Shown: piece by piece, positions 34,601 to 43,002 of the stretch
How positions within the stretch are numbered: the stretch's first letter is position 1
Layout: each line of letters starts with the position of its first letter
Assembly (NCBI GenBank): GCA_020073485.1
Contig: JAIQFB010000005.1
Location: forward strand, 124,001 to 188,000
DNA from: Terriglobia bacterium
Lineage (GTDB): Bacteria; Acidobacteriota; Terriglobia; Acidiferrales; UBA7541
Length of the DNA: 64,000 nucleotides
Direction of reading: 5' to 3'
Position numbers and translations under genes: made by a program
Notes under the pieces: generated by a model
Databases searched by the model: none
The model's input: the letters and a program-made list of their open reading frames with translations, nothing else
Told to the model about the DNA's origin: nothing

Positions 34601-34983
34601 TTGACGACTCAATTGATCCACGTGATGGCCTAAGTTCACGCGAGCTAGCGGATTGTGCCTTGCGGACGCTTTCGCTTCCTCTAGTTCAGAAGTATCGCTT
34701 GCAACTAGTGCCGGAATGGAACCTTTATTCTTCAACTCATGGTGAGCAAGGCAAATGTGATGCAATTGCAGGTATCGCCGACGCCATAGCCTACGGTCAG
34801 ACGAATCAAGCGGACTTCGTTTTTGATTGGAAGAGCGACGTCGCGCCGGACAATCCAACTGTCCAGAAACACAGTGCTCAACTGCGAAAATATTTGGCGA
34901 TGACCGGTTGCAAGCACGGCGCTATTGTATACATGACAACAGGCAACGAAGTCGAAGTAAACGTTGAGAGTTCGCGAAGCTGA
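31639..34983 (+). CDS. AddA-like UvrD helicase-nuclease
   Basis: From the ATG that overlaps the preceding stop (ATGA), the protein is 1114 residues. UvrD/RecB motor motifs are complete: VEAGAGTGKTALMAGR (Walker A, about residues 22-37), AITFTEAAASEL (Ia), HILVDEFQDTDPVQAEIL (II), LVGDPKQSIYRFRRADI (III), ITVHAAKGLEWPVVIP (V) and RMWYVTCTRARD (VI). The C-terminus has a second RecB-type nuclease domain: GRVLHKLMEEIL, then GIADAIAY and FVFDWKSD near 1061. The pair could therefore process both strands like AddAB. The gap to pglW is 148 bases on the same strand. Confidence 0.85.
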   Translation: MMPTIIDQSERLRVLTDLDSTLLVEAGAGTGKTALMAGRVAMLLAAGVPTREIAAITFTEAAASELFARIFDYSSELREGRIPPELSVSFPEGPTRHQTENLLRASDSLDELICSTIHSFCQQLTKPYPVEANLDPGAVIMDEVQADLAYDVLFEEWLRSELSQSEDDRPVAVLLVERGVKGRRLIEQIVAAQQNRRGAQSPSSRLSQHLTNDFRSAVAAFVEIYGRATRQGLIENTTSVYADGFQVLAEFYATDFQPDTSFRQLWRLTEPPDIAAFKKDGYHFRKYQCKGAWQEAARAAHQSRTLGEQFNNELSGAYDRVAQTLTSLLDALGETVLAQLTTALEGFTATYGRHKRSSAVLDFDDLLYNARDLLRRSPEVRAALSGRYRHILVDEFQDTDPVQAEILFLLCGEGPNDAPWPEMRLRPGQLFLVGDPKQSIYRFRRADIACYERVRQAFLEQFPGSKIQITANFRSQEPILTFVNDRFSAPLNEIGFAPLSCTLEGPPPSDPRVVRLGINYPPDMGAPDRRRAEATQVAQFCRHLLDNFQVRTKNGLQTCKPKHIALLAPSSTELWVYEQALEEIGIPLSTQAGKGLFRRQEIQDLIAITRVLSNRRDTFALGALLRGPLIGLSEEELLDIVAALPRRPESGDYVSISVTTDPESIPHPVARESLKILNSLSKRAYNTTPFDILNSAVEGLNIRPLLLQRHPRYAERTLANVDLFLDLARQYSVRGLRAFSRDMMRRWEDAERQIEGRTDAGVEALQIITVHAAKGLEWPVVIPINMITETHGAEGVLFDAQRNTLLCQFEKIRPAPYVDLKDAETEQLRKERLRMWYVTCTRARDMLVIPHHTNAQGAGSWFGEIDLRLAELQAAVFENVPPYASAPHDASNDQTLELFQTETEAMSRRTRRIHWTTPSLAEEQEGPSLPSDESLIDGVVSSPVLVAGSATRGRVLHKLMEEILLGAVTDDRLALTTCAASLIAQLGLDDSIDPRDGLSSRELADCALRTLSLPLVQKYRLQLVPEWNLYSSTHGEQGKCDAIAGIADAIAYGQTNQADFVFDWKSDVAPDNPTVQKHSAQLRKYLAMTGCKHGAIVYMTTGNEVEVNVESSRS

Positions 34984-35131
34984 GGGACCGGACGACAAGC
35001 AAAACGAGACTCCCTCCGAGAAGATCGCTTTTGTCCATATTAAGCGGGACTCACTAAATGGATGGTGGTAGCTAAACGATACGTAAATTGCAACTATAGT
35101 TTCTCTGGTTTTTCTAGCTTTAGGACTCTCC

Positions 35132-38100
35132 ATGCCTTTATCCACACAGCGCTGGAAACAGTTCGCCGAATCGAGATACGCGCACGAGCGGGAGGCGCTT
35201 GAATTCCTGCGCGATGTCCTTCAGGATCGGGACCCAAATTTCGTTTATTCCAACTTCGAATTCATCGCCGACGACGGCTCGGTAAACGAGATTGACGCGC
35301 TTGTCGTCACCCAGGCCGGCATTTTCCTCGTCGAGCTGAAGAGTCGAGGCGGAATCGTCACGGGCAATCGGCATCTGTGGGACTGGGACAAAGATGGCCA
35401 TACGATCACAGTCGACAGCCCTCTCACTCTAGTCAACTCGAAAGCCCGAAAGCTCGCTGGGCTATTGAGCAAGCAACGCGCTTTTCGCGGCGAACGCCCA
35501 CCCTGGATTGAGGGCCTTGTTTTCCTGTCCGCGCCAGGCATAAGCGTACGCCTGCCTGAATCCGAACGCATGCGGATCTGTGAGCGCGAGCCGCGTGACA
35601 AAAAGCCGGGGATCGTGGCCGCACTTCTGCAACGCGAATATTTCGGGAACGAGTCCGCGCGCGGACCAGCTATTGATCGAAGCGTAGCCCGTCGTGTGGC
35701 ACAAGCGCTCGATGACGCTGGCATCCGCCCATCGCCACGGCAACGGCGCGTCGCAGATTACGTCCTGAAGGAACTTATCGAAGAGAATCCGCTCTTCGCT
35801 TACCAGGATTTTCAGGCCGAACATCCGACCACCCGAGCCCTGCGTCGTGTCCGTCTCTATACTGTGGCTGGCAAGGACAAGGCCACCCACGAAGGGGTTC
35901 GTCGAGCTGCACTCCAGGAGTTCCAGATTCTCGAGTCGCTTGACCACCCTGGCATCCTCCGCGCTCTCGACTTTAATGAGCACGAACTCGGCCCGGCGAT
36001 TCTATTTCGACGGGAGCCTGACGAGGTCCGCCTGGATCACTTTCTACAGCAGCGCGGCGCAACTCTCTCCCTCGACGTCCGCCTGAGCCTCGCACGGCAA
36101 ATCGCTGATGCGGTTTGCTACGCTCATCGCCACCGTGTGGTACATCGCACGCTCAGCCCAAAGAGCATTCTTGTTGTCCGTCCGGACTCTGATCATCCTG
36201 AAATTCGCATTTTCAACTGGCAGGCCGGACGAGTCCTTGCCACTGGGTCCAGTTCCGGTTCACCATCCTCGCGCACTGTGACACTACACCCCGGTCAATA
36301 TTCGGAAGAGTCCACCCTCCTGTACCTTGCCCCCGAGTCTGTCCTCGACCCGCATGGCCGCGATCCAATGGCGGACGTCTTTTCCCTCGGTTCGATTGCG
36401 TTCCATATTTTCAGCGGCCGTCCGCCGGCCGCGAGCGCAACCGAGTTGAATCAGATTCTCACCGAGCACAAGGGGCTGCCGCTTGGCGCTGCGCTTGACG
36501 GCGCAACGCCGCGTCTACAGGAACTGATCCGGGAAGCGACTGCGCCGGACCTGTTGCTCAGAACTGAAACAGCTTCCGACTTTCTTGCCGCTCTCGATCG
36601 TGTGGAGGAGGAGCTGACGGGGCCTCCTCAGGAATCTCTCGCCAATCCCCTGGAAGCGAAGCCCGGCGAAATGCTGCCTCACAATCTTAAGGTTTTGAGG
36701 CGCTTAGGCAGTGGTGCTGGTGCTATTGCTCTCTTGGTCCAACGCGGCGAAGAAATTCTAGTTTTGAAGTACGCGCGCGAAGCGAAAGACAACGACCGCA
36801 TCGAGAAGGAATTCCGAATCGTATCGGATCTCCGTCATGAACTAATTGTTAGTGTCAAAGATTTGCTCACGTTCCCGGGGGGCAACAAGGGTTTCCTTAT
36901 GGAGTATGCCGGTGAATGGGACCGCAAGAAGGAACCCACTGGTGACGACGAGCCTCGACGCGACACCCTGGCGCGCGAACTCAAGGTGGTCGGCCGCCTT
37001 TCGCTCGAATTCCTCGGCCGCTTCGGCGAGGACTTACTCAAAGTCGTTCAGTACCTCGAAGAGAAGGGCGTCGCCCATCGCGACCTCAAGCCCGACAACA
37101 TCGGCATCAAGGAATATGGGAAGAAGCTTCACCTCAAGGTGTTCGATTTCTCACTTTCAAGTGCTCCGCTAGAAAACGTTCGGGTTGGCACACCTCCTTA
37201 CCTCGAACCCTTCCTTCAACTACGAAACCGTTGGGACACCGCTTCAGAAAGGTACTCCGCCGCAGTCATCCTTTATGAGATGGCCACGGGTACGACTCCG
37301 CGATGGGGAGACGGCCAAAGTGCGCCACATCTCATTGATGCTGAAGTCACTATTGATGCCGACCTTTTCGACGCGCCCGTCCGCCAAGACCTGAACGATT
37401 TCTTTCGCCGTTGCTTCCAGCGCGAACCTCGCCGGCGATTCGACAATTCCACTGACATGCTGCTTGCCTGGCAGAACGTTTTTCATCGCGCAACCGCAAG
37501 TGACAGTCGTCTGCCCGATCCCGATGCTCAAGAGAAGGCGCTCCAGAACCTCCGGCCCGACGCGCTAGTCTCCCAACTTGGTCTCAGCGCGCGCGCCCAG
37601 AATACTCTCGACCGCCTCAGCATCTTCACCGCACAGGAACTCGCTTCCCAGCCGCCGGGCAATTTCTCAAATCTTCGCGGAGTCGGAAACAAGACCCGTC
37701 GCGAAATCATGGATCTTGTCGGCAAGCTCCGCTCCAAGCTGCCGCAGTCCCCAATCCCGGACCGCTCAGCTATTGAGGTTCACACTGAAACCTCCGGCGA
37801 GCAACCAACGGCGCCTCTCAGCGTGGACGCGCTAACGGCACTTCTGATCCCGGTGGCGAGCAGCGCATCCGGTAAAGTTAGCCGTCAAATCCTTGCCCAA
37901 TTTCTCGAACTCGACGATTCGAGTTCTGCCGCAGCCCGATACCCCACGCAAGCTCAAATCGCCGAAAGCACCGGCAAGGCCCGCGCGCAAATCAGTCAAG
38001 TCATTACTAAGGCCCGCGACCGCTGGCGGCGAAGCGTGCCCGCACTGACGCCGATCCGCACCGAATTGGCGGACTACTTGGCAGCCGAGGGAGGCCTCGC

Positions 38101-39424
38101 CGAAGTCGGTGAACTTGCGCAGTTCCTTCTGGCCAGCCGTCGATGCGATGCCGCCGAACCAATCGCCACTCGCCGTGCCGCCGCCGTCGTTCGCGCCGCG
38201 CTCGAGGCCGAAAAACCCTCTGAGAGGCGTCGGTTTTCAGAGCGGCGCGGGGATGAAAGGCTACTTGTTGCGCTGCGCAAGACAGAGGACGTGGGGGGAG
38301 AGATCCGAGAGATTCCGTTTGCCGAACCGGGGCTCGATTATGCCGAGAAGCTTGCTGATGAAGCAAAAAAGCTCGCCTACGCAGACCCGCTACCATCACC
38401 CAGCCGCGCCCTCGAAACCCTTCGCGATGTACCCGCCTCGATCCCATCCCTTCGCGACGACCGCCTCGTCCGTCTAGCCGGAGCTGCTGCCCGCGTTGCG
38501 GTTTCCCCTCGGCTCGAACTTTACCCTAAGAATCTCGAAGCCCTCCGCGCTCTCAAGCTCGCGCAATCTGCTGTCGCGGGCGTTGCCCGAATCACACCCG
38601 GCGACCTTAGCACCCGTGTCCGCGACCGCTATCCCGAGGCTCAGCCTCTACCAGATCGCCCGGATCTAGACAATCTGATCTCTGCAGCCGGTCTCGCCCT
38701 CGAATGGAGCGAAACCGAGGCCGCATATCTCGCCCCACCTGTCCCGGGCCTTGCGTCGTCTACCAGCCTCCATCGGTTTCAGACCGTAGTTACACCGGGC
38801 GCAGTGCCCAACTTCTACATTCCTCCCATCGAATTGCCGCGCGAAATGGAAGAGGCCGTCGAGTTCGAGCGCCGTCTTCACGCCGCATACCGCTCGCCCA
38901 GTTATCTTGTACTCGCCACGGAACCGAAACTGAAATATCTCGAAATGGCGCGCCAGAACCTTGCTAAGCATTTCCCGATGACGATATTCCATTGCGAACG
39001 GGAATTCCTCGCCGCCCTTCAGAAGGAAGCAGAATCGAAGCACATCCGGTGGGATGTGATTCTCCGTGCCGATACCTCCAAACCAGAAGGCAACGCTAAC
39101 GGCGCTCGCGATTGGGACAACCTCCGCAAGCTCGCAGCTAACGCGGCCCATCGCGTAGCCGAACAAGTCCAGTCCCGAACGCAATCGATGCTCCTGATCT
39201 ATCCTGGTCTGTTGGGTCGTTACGGACAGCTCTCGATTCTGGACGAATTGGCGGACTCCCTTGGAACCTACAGTCTTTGGGTCCTTGCCGGAAGTGAGCA
39301 CCAAGCGGCTTCTCCCATGATGGATGGGCAGGCAATCCCGGCACGCCCGACACAATGGGCCTGGATTCCGGCCAAGTGGCTCGACAATGAGTTTCGGAAA
39401 ATCAAAGGCGGATCAACGGCATGA
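35132..39424 (+). CDS. pglW: BREX type 2 protein kinase PglW (NERD-pseudokinase-kinase)
   Basis: This 1430-residue protein opens with a NERD nuclease-related domain (NEIDALVVTQAGIFLVELKS, Asp55, Glu68, Lys70). Two kinase-fold domains follow. The first (about 230-490) has HRTLSPKSIL and IFNW where HRD and DFG should be, so it is probably a pseudokinase. The second (from about 513) has LRRLGSGAGAIALL, VLKYAREA, AHRDLKPDNIG near 647 and KVFDFSLSS, and looks active. A helix-hairpin segment (NFSNLRGVGNKTRREIMDLV) follows, then a long C-terminal region. PglW is the Ser/Thr kinase of the Streptomyces Pgl system. It opens the six-gene operon, and its stop overlaps pglX by 4 bases. Confidence 0.88.
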   Translation: MPLSTQRWKQFAESRYAHEREALEFLRDVLQDRDPNFVYSNFEFIADDGSVNEIDALVVTQAGIFLVELKSRGGIVTGNRHLWDWDKDGHTITVDSPLTLVNSKARKLAGLLSKQRAFRGERPPWIEGLVFLSAPGISVRLPESERMRICEREPRDKKPGIVAALLQREYFGNESARGPAIDRSVARRVAQALDDAGIRPSPRQRRVADYVLKELIEENPLFAYQDFQAEHPTTRALRRVRLYTVAGKDKATHEGVRRAALQEFQILESLDHPGILRALDFNEHELGPAILFRREPDEVRLDHFLQQRGATLSLDVRLSLARQIADAVCYAHRHRVVHRTLSPKSILVVRPDSDHPEIRIFNWQAGRVLATGSSSGSPSSRTVTLHPGQYSEESTLLYLAPESVLDPHGRDPMADVFSLGSIAFHIFSGRPPAASATELNQILTEHKGLPLGAALDGATPRLQELIREATAPDLLLRTETASDFLAALDRVEEELTGPPQESLANPLEAKPGEMLPHNLKVLRRLGSGAGAIALLVQRGEEILVLKYAREAKDNDRIEKEFRIVSDLRHELIVSVKDLLTFPGGNKGFLMEYAGEWDRKKEPTGDDEPRRDTLARELKVVGRLSLEFLGRFGEDLLKVVQYLEEKGVAHRDLKPDNIGIKEYGKKLHLKVFDFSLSSAPLENVRVGTPPYLEPFLQLRNRWDTASERYSAAVILYEMATGTTPRWGDGQSAPHLIDAEVTIDADLFDAPVRQDLNDFFRRCFQREPRRRFDNSTDMLLAWQNVFHRATASDSRLPDPDAQEKALQNLRPDALVSQLGLSARAQNTLDRLSIFTAQELASQPPGNFSNLRGVGNKTRREIMDLVGKLRSKLPQSPIPDRSAIEVHTETSGEQPTAPLSVDALTALLIPVASSASGKVSRQILAQFLELDDSSSAAARYPTQAQIAESTGKARAQISQVITKARDRWRRSVPALTPIRTELADYLAAEGGLAEVGELAQFLLASRRCDAAEPIATRRAAAVVRAALEAEKPSERRRFSERRGDERLLVALRKTEDVGGEIREIPFAEPGLDYAEKLADEAKKLAYADPLPSPSRALETLRDVPASIPSLRDDRLVRLAGAAARVAVSPRLELYPKNLEALRALKLAQSAVAGVARITPGDLSTRVRDRYPEAQPLPDRPDLDNLISAAGLALEWSETEAAYLAPPVPGLASSTSLHRFQTVVTPGAVPNFYIPPIELPREMEEAVEFERRLHAAYRSPSYLVLATEPKLKYLEMARQNLAKHFPMTIFHCEREFLAALQKEAESKHIRWDVILRADTSKPEGNANGARDWDNLRKLAANAAHRVAEQVQSRTQSMLLIYPGLLGRYGQLSILDELADSLGTYSLWVLAGSEHQAASPMMDGQAIPARPTQWAWIPAKWLDNEFRKIKGGSTA

Positions 39425-42400
39425 TTAATGAACCGCTTCTCCGCCAAGGACTGCAAAAACTTCTCAAGGAGACCGAGTCTGCCATTCGGGACCGGCTTTC
39501 CGACGAGCCCACGCTCGAAGCCAAACTCCGCGAGCATCACGCCGCAGCAGTGCGAGCCGAGCGCACCGAAGGGTCAACTAAGGGCTATAACGCGTTTGCC
39601 AATGAGGCCATCACGGAGGCTGCGGTTCACTGGCTTCTGGGATGTGTGTTTGTGCGGTTTCTTGAAGATAACGGATGGTTGGACGAGCGGAACGCCAAGG
39701 TCGCCTGGATCGCAGGATCTCCGGATCGTCTAGCGATCGCCAAGGATCGTCGGACGCTCTTCCTCCGTCCAGATCCAAACCTAACCGATCGTGACTACCT
39801 CTTGCACGTCTTCGCAGAGGTAGCGAAGCTTCCCGGTGTAGTGGGACTGTTCGATCAGAGACACAATCCGCTGTACTCGCTGCAACCGACCGCCCATGGT
39901 GCAGCGAAGATCGTCGAGTTTTTCCAGAAGGTAGATCCGGATTCGAACGACCTGATTCATGATTTTACCGATCCAACCCATGGCACTCGCTTTCTCGGGG
40001 ATTTGTATCAGAACCTCTCTGAATCCGCGCGAAAGCTTTACGCTCTCTGCCAGACCCCTGGATTTGTCATCGACTTCATCCTGGACCGCACACTTACTCC
40101 GGCGTTGGATGCTTTCGGTTTGGAGGCAATCCGCATAATCGACCCATGCTGTGGGAGCGGACACTTCCTCTTAGCGGCGTTCTCTCGTCTCTTTCGCTTC
40201 TGGCAAAACAAAGAACCGGGTACCAATCCTCCGGCACTAGCACAGCGCGCACTCGACTCAGTTTACGGCGTAGATGTGCTACCTTTCGCAGTGGAGATAT
40301 CACGGTTTCGTTTACTCATCGCGGCACTCGAAGCGAGTGGCATTGAGCGACTATGGGACGCTCCCAATTTTCGTTTCAACTTAGCGGCTGGTGACTCGCT
40401 CTTACACGGCTCGCGAGTGGGGGGGGGAGGCATTGAGAGGAACTTTTTCGAGGACCGCCTTCAGTACTTTTATAACACGGAAGATGGGGAAGAACTGAAG
40501 CGTATTCTCGGCCAGCAGTACCACGTTGTAGTTGGCAATCCACCATACATCAACGTGAGTGATCCTGTCCTGCGCGAGGCCTACCGCGCACGATTCGCTA
40601 CCTGCCACGGGAAGTATCAACTGGGCGTGCCTTTCACGGAGCGCTTCTTCGACTTAACTATTCGGGGTGAAGCAGCGCAAAAGGAACAGGCAGGTTGGAT
40701 GGGCATGATCGTATCCGATGCATTCATGAAGCGGACGTTTGGAAAGAAGCTCATCGAAAACTATCTTTGCCATCGCGACCTCACACACGTGATATACACA
40801 GGCGGTGTTTATCTGCCAGGGCACGGCACCCCCACAGTAATCCTACTTGCGAGGAATCGGCAACCTGTTGCGAGCACGATTCGCGCGGTAAGGGGAATTC
40901 GGGGCGAAGATGGGGTGCCTGACGACCCATCAGAAGCCCCGGTTTGGCGTGAGATTACTGACAATATTGATCGACCGGGATTCGTGGGGATTCGAGTAAG
41001 CGTTTCGGATGCCGATCGGCAAGGTCTCAGCATTCACCCTTGGTCGTTTGGAGGTGGGGGTGCCGCAGAATTAAAAGAAAAGCTCGATAACAACTGCGAG
41101 ACGATTCTTGCCAATCTGGTGAGCGCAATAGGTCCAGCGAGTTTTCCAGGACTGGACGAAGCGTTCGTGATGAATTCTGCTTGCGGCCGGCGGTACGCCA
41201 TAGATTCGTCGCTACTCAAAGACTTCCTTGTTGGAGACAACATTGAAGATTGGAGCGTACTGAACGGTCAGATCGCGTTCGCACCTTATGACAAAAGCCT
41301 TGCGCTGATTGACATCTCACTGCTGCCAGAGGGTGCCACCAGATGGCTTTGGCCCAATCGCTCAACGCTGCGAGGCGTCATTTCGTTTGGAAACAAGACC
41401 CGTGAACAACTTGGCGAACCGTGGTGGGGGTGGTACCGCTGGATAAAGGAACGGCTCAATTCACCTTTGTCGCTGGCGTACCCGTTTGTCGAAACTCACA
41501 ATAAGTTTGTGCTCGACCGCGGCGGCAACGTGTTTAATCGAGCCGCTCCCCTTATAAAACTCAAGCCCGAGATGGCGGAAGCGCAACATTTGGAGATCAT
41601 GGGCCTACTTAACTCGTCAACCGCCTGCTTTTGGTTGAAAGCAGTGTCTTACCCTAAGGGTGGAGACCATGTCGGCACAGAGGGTGCGCGCGTCCGAAAG
41701 CTCATGTGGGATGTATACTACGAGTTTGACAGTACCAATCTAAGGCAGTTCCCCATCCCAGCAGGCAGACCATTGTCGCTCGCCCAACAGATTCAGGGCG
41801 AGTCAGATGCACGATCAGCACTGTTGCCGACAGCATTGTGTGCGATCGGGACTATAACGAGATCCCAACTCGACAATGCTCGCGGCAGTGCGTCCGCCCA
41901 TTTGTCGCGCATGATTTCTCTGCAGGAAGAATTAGACTGGCAATGTTATGGCCTCTACGGGATCGTAGAAGAAGAACTCACGTTCTCTCCAAATCAAGTG
42001 CCGCCCTTGCGACTCGGTGAGCGCGCGTTCGAAATTCTGATGGCTCGAGCCAAGGATGAACCGCTATGGTTCGAACGCCATTGTTCTACGCCAATCACGG
42101 AGCTGCCGGCGGATTGGCCGCGAGCGTACAAGAAGCTTGTGGAACGGCGGATTGCGGCCATCGAGAATAATAGGGACATCGCCCTTATTGAACGCCCAGA
42201 ATACAAACGTCGCTGGAATCTACCCACCTGGGAAGATATGGAAAGCGCGGCACTAAAGAGTTGGCTTCTTGACCGCGTCGAATCTAATACGATCTGGAGG
42301 GATCATACGCTCGTTTCTTGCTCACAACTGCGCGACACGTTAGCCCGAGACTCCCATTGGCTCTCCCTCGCTGACGTCTACCACCGTGGTCCTATAGAGG

Positions 42401-43002
42401 ATCTCGGTCAGTTTATAGTCGATTTGGTGACTCCGGAGGCAGTGACATTTTTACCGATCCTCCGGTACACGGAAACTGGACTGCGAAAACGAGCGGACTG
42501 GGAACACGTTTGGAGATTACAGCGCGAAGAAGACGCCGGTGCGAAAGTTGGAGTTTCTGTACCGCCAAAGTACATTTCGAAGGACTTTCAGGCAGGCTAC
42601 TGGCGGCTCCGCGGCAGTCTAGATGTTCCCAAAGAACGCTTCATACTTTACCAAGCCTTTCAGCGTGAGTCCGACGGCACGCCGGTGCTGGGCTGGGCTG
42701 GCTGGTCCCACTTAGAGCAAGCTCGGGCGTTAGCCGCTTATTATCAGCGGATGCGAACGGAAGAAGGGTGGGAACCGGAGCGGTTGAAACCGATCCTCGC
42801 CGGCCTCCTAGATTTGCGAGAATGGTTGAAACAATGGCATGACGATGTGGACGCGGAAACTGGGCTGAAGCTCGGAACCTATTTTTCTGAGTTCGCGGAA
42901 GCACAATGTCAGGAGCTTGGTTTTTCACCGCAAGAAGTCCTCTCCTGGCAACCGCCTGCGGGAACAAGCACCGGACGCAGGGAGAAGAGCAAAGCAAAAT
43001 GA
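39421..43002 (+). CDS. pglX: BREX type 2 adenine-specific DNA methyltransferase PglX
   Basis: This 1193-residue protein has AdoMet-binding motif I, IDPCCGSGHFLLAAF, near residues 239-253, and the catalytic NPPYINV near 372 of N6-adenine methyltransferases. It has the long helical N- and C-terminal extensions of Pgl-type enzymes. In BREX it methylates host DNA and is also needed for blocking phage. The ATG overlaps the pglW stop (ATGA). Between the two motifs, codons 333-336 contain a run of nine G (40419-40427). A one-base slip there would truncate the enzyme early, a likely phase-variation switch. As given, the reading frame is intact (ON state). Confidence 0.92.
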   Translation: MINEPLLRQGLQKLLKETESAIRDRLSDEPTLEAKLREHHAAAVRAERTEGSTKGYNAFANEAITEAAVHWLLGCVFVRFLEDNGWLDERNAKVAWIAGSPDRLAIAKDRRTLFLRPDPNLTDRDYLLHVFAEVAKLPGVVGLFDQRHNPLYSLQPTAHGAAKIVEFFQKVDPDSNDLIHDFTDPTHGTRFLGDLYQNLSESARKLYALCQTPGFVIDFILDRTLTPALDAFGLEAIRIIDPCCGSGHFLLAAFSRLFRFWQNKEPGTNPPALAQRALDSVYGVDVLPFAVEISRFRLLIAALEASGIERLWDAPNFRFNLAAGDSLLHGSRVGGGGIERNFFEDRLQYFYNTEDGEELKRILGQQYHVVVGNPPYINVSDPVLREAYRARFATCHGKYQLGVPFTERFFDLTIRGEAAQKEQAGWMGMIVSDAFMKRTFGKKLIENYLCHRDLTHVIYTGGVYLPGHGTPTVILLARNRQPVASTIRAVRGIRGEDGVPDDPSEAPVWREITDNIDRPGFVGIRVSVSDADRQGLSIHPWSFGGGGAAELKEKLDNNCETILANLVSAIGPASFPGLDEAFVMNSACGRRYAIDSSLLKDFLVGDNIEDWSVLNGQIAFAPYDKSLALIDISLLPEGATRWLWPNRSTLRGVISFGNKTREQLGEPWWGWYRWIKERLNSPLSLAYPFVETHNKFVLDRGGNVFNRAAPLIKLKPEMAEAQHLEIMGLLNSSTACFWLKAVSYPKGGDHVGTEGARVRKLMWDVYYEFDSTNLRQFPIPAGRPLSLAQQIQGESDARSALLPTALCAIGTITRSQLDNARGSASAHLSRMISLQEELDWQCYGLYGIVEEELTFSPNQVPPLRLGERAFEILMARAKDEPLWFERHCSTPITELPADWPRAYKKLVERRIAAIENNRDIALIERPEYKRRWNLPTWEDMESAALKSWLLDRVESNTIWRDHTLVSCSQLRDTLARDSHWLSLADVYHRGPIEDLGQFIVDLVTPEAVTFLPILRYTETGLRKRADWEHVWRLQREEDAGAKVGVSVPPKYISKDFQAGYWRLRGSLDVPKERFILYQAFQRESDGTPVLGWAGWSHLEQARALAAYYQRMRTEEGWEPERLKPILAGLLDLREWLKQWHDDVDAETGLKLGTYFSEFAEAQCQELGFSPQEVLSWQPPAGTSTGRREKSKAK
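40419..40427 (+). repeat. Poly-G tract (G9) inside pglX
   Basis: Nine consecutive G residues encode part of a Val-Gly-Gly-Gly-Gly stretch. No other G run of this length was noticed in the operon. Long G runs in coding sequence are slippage-prone, and pglX of Streptomyces coelicolor is known to phase-vary through a G tract. Confidence 0.9.
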
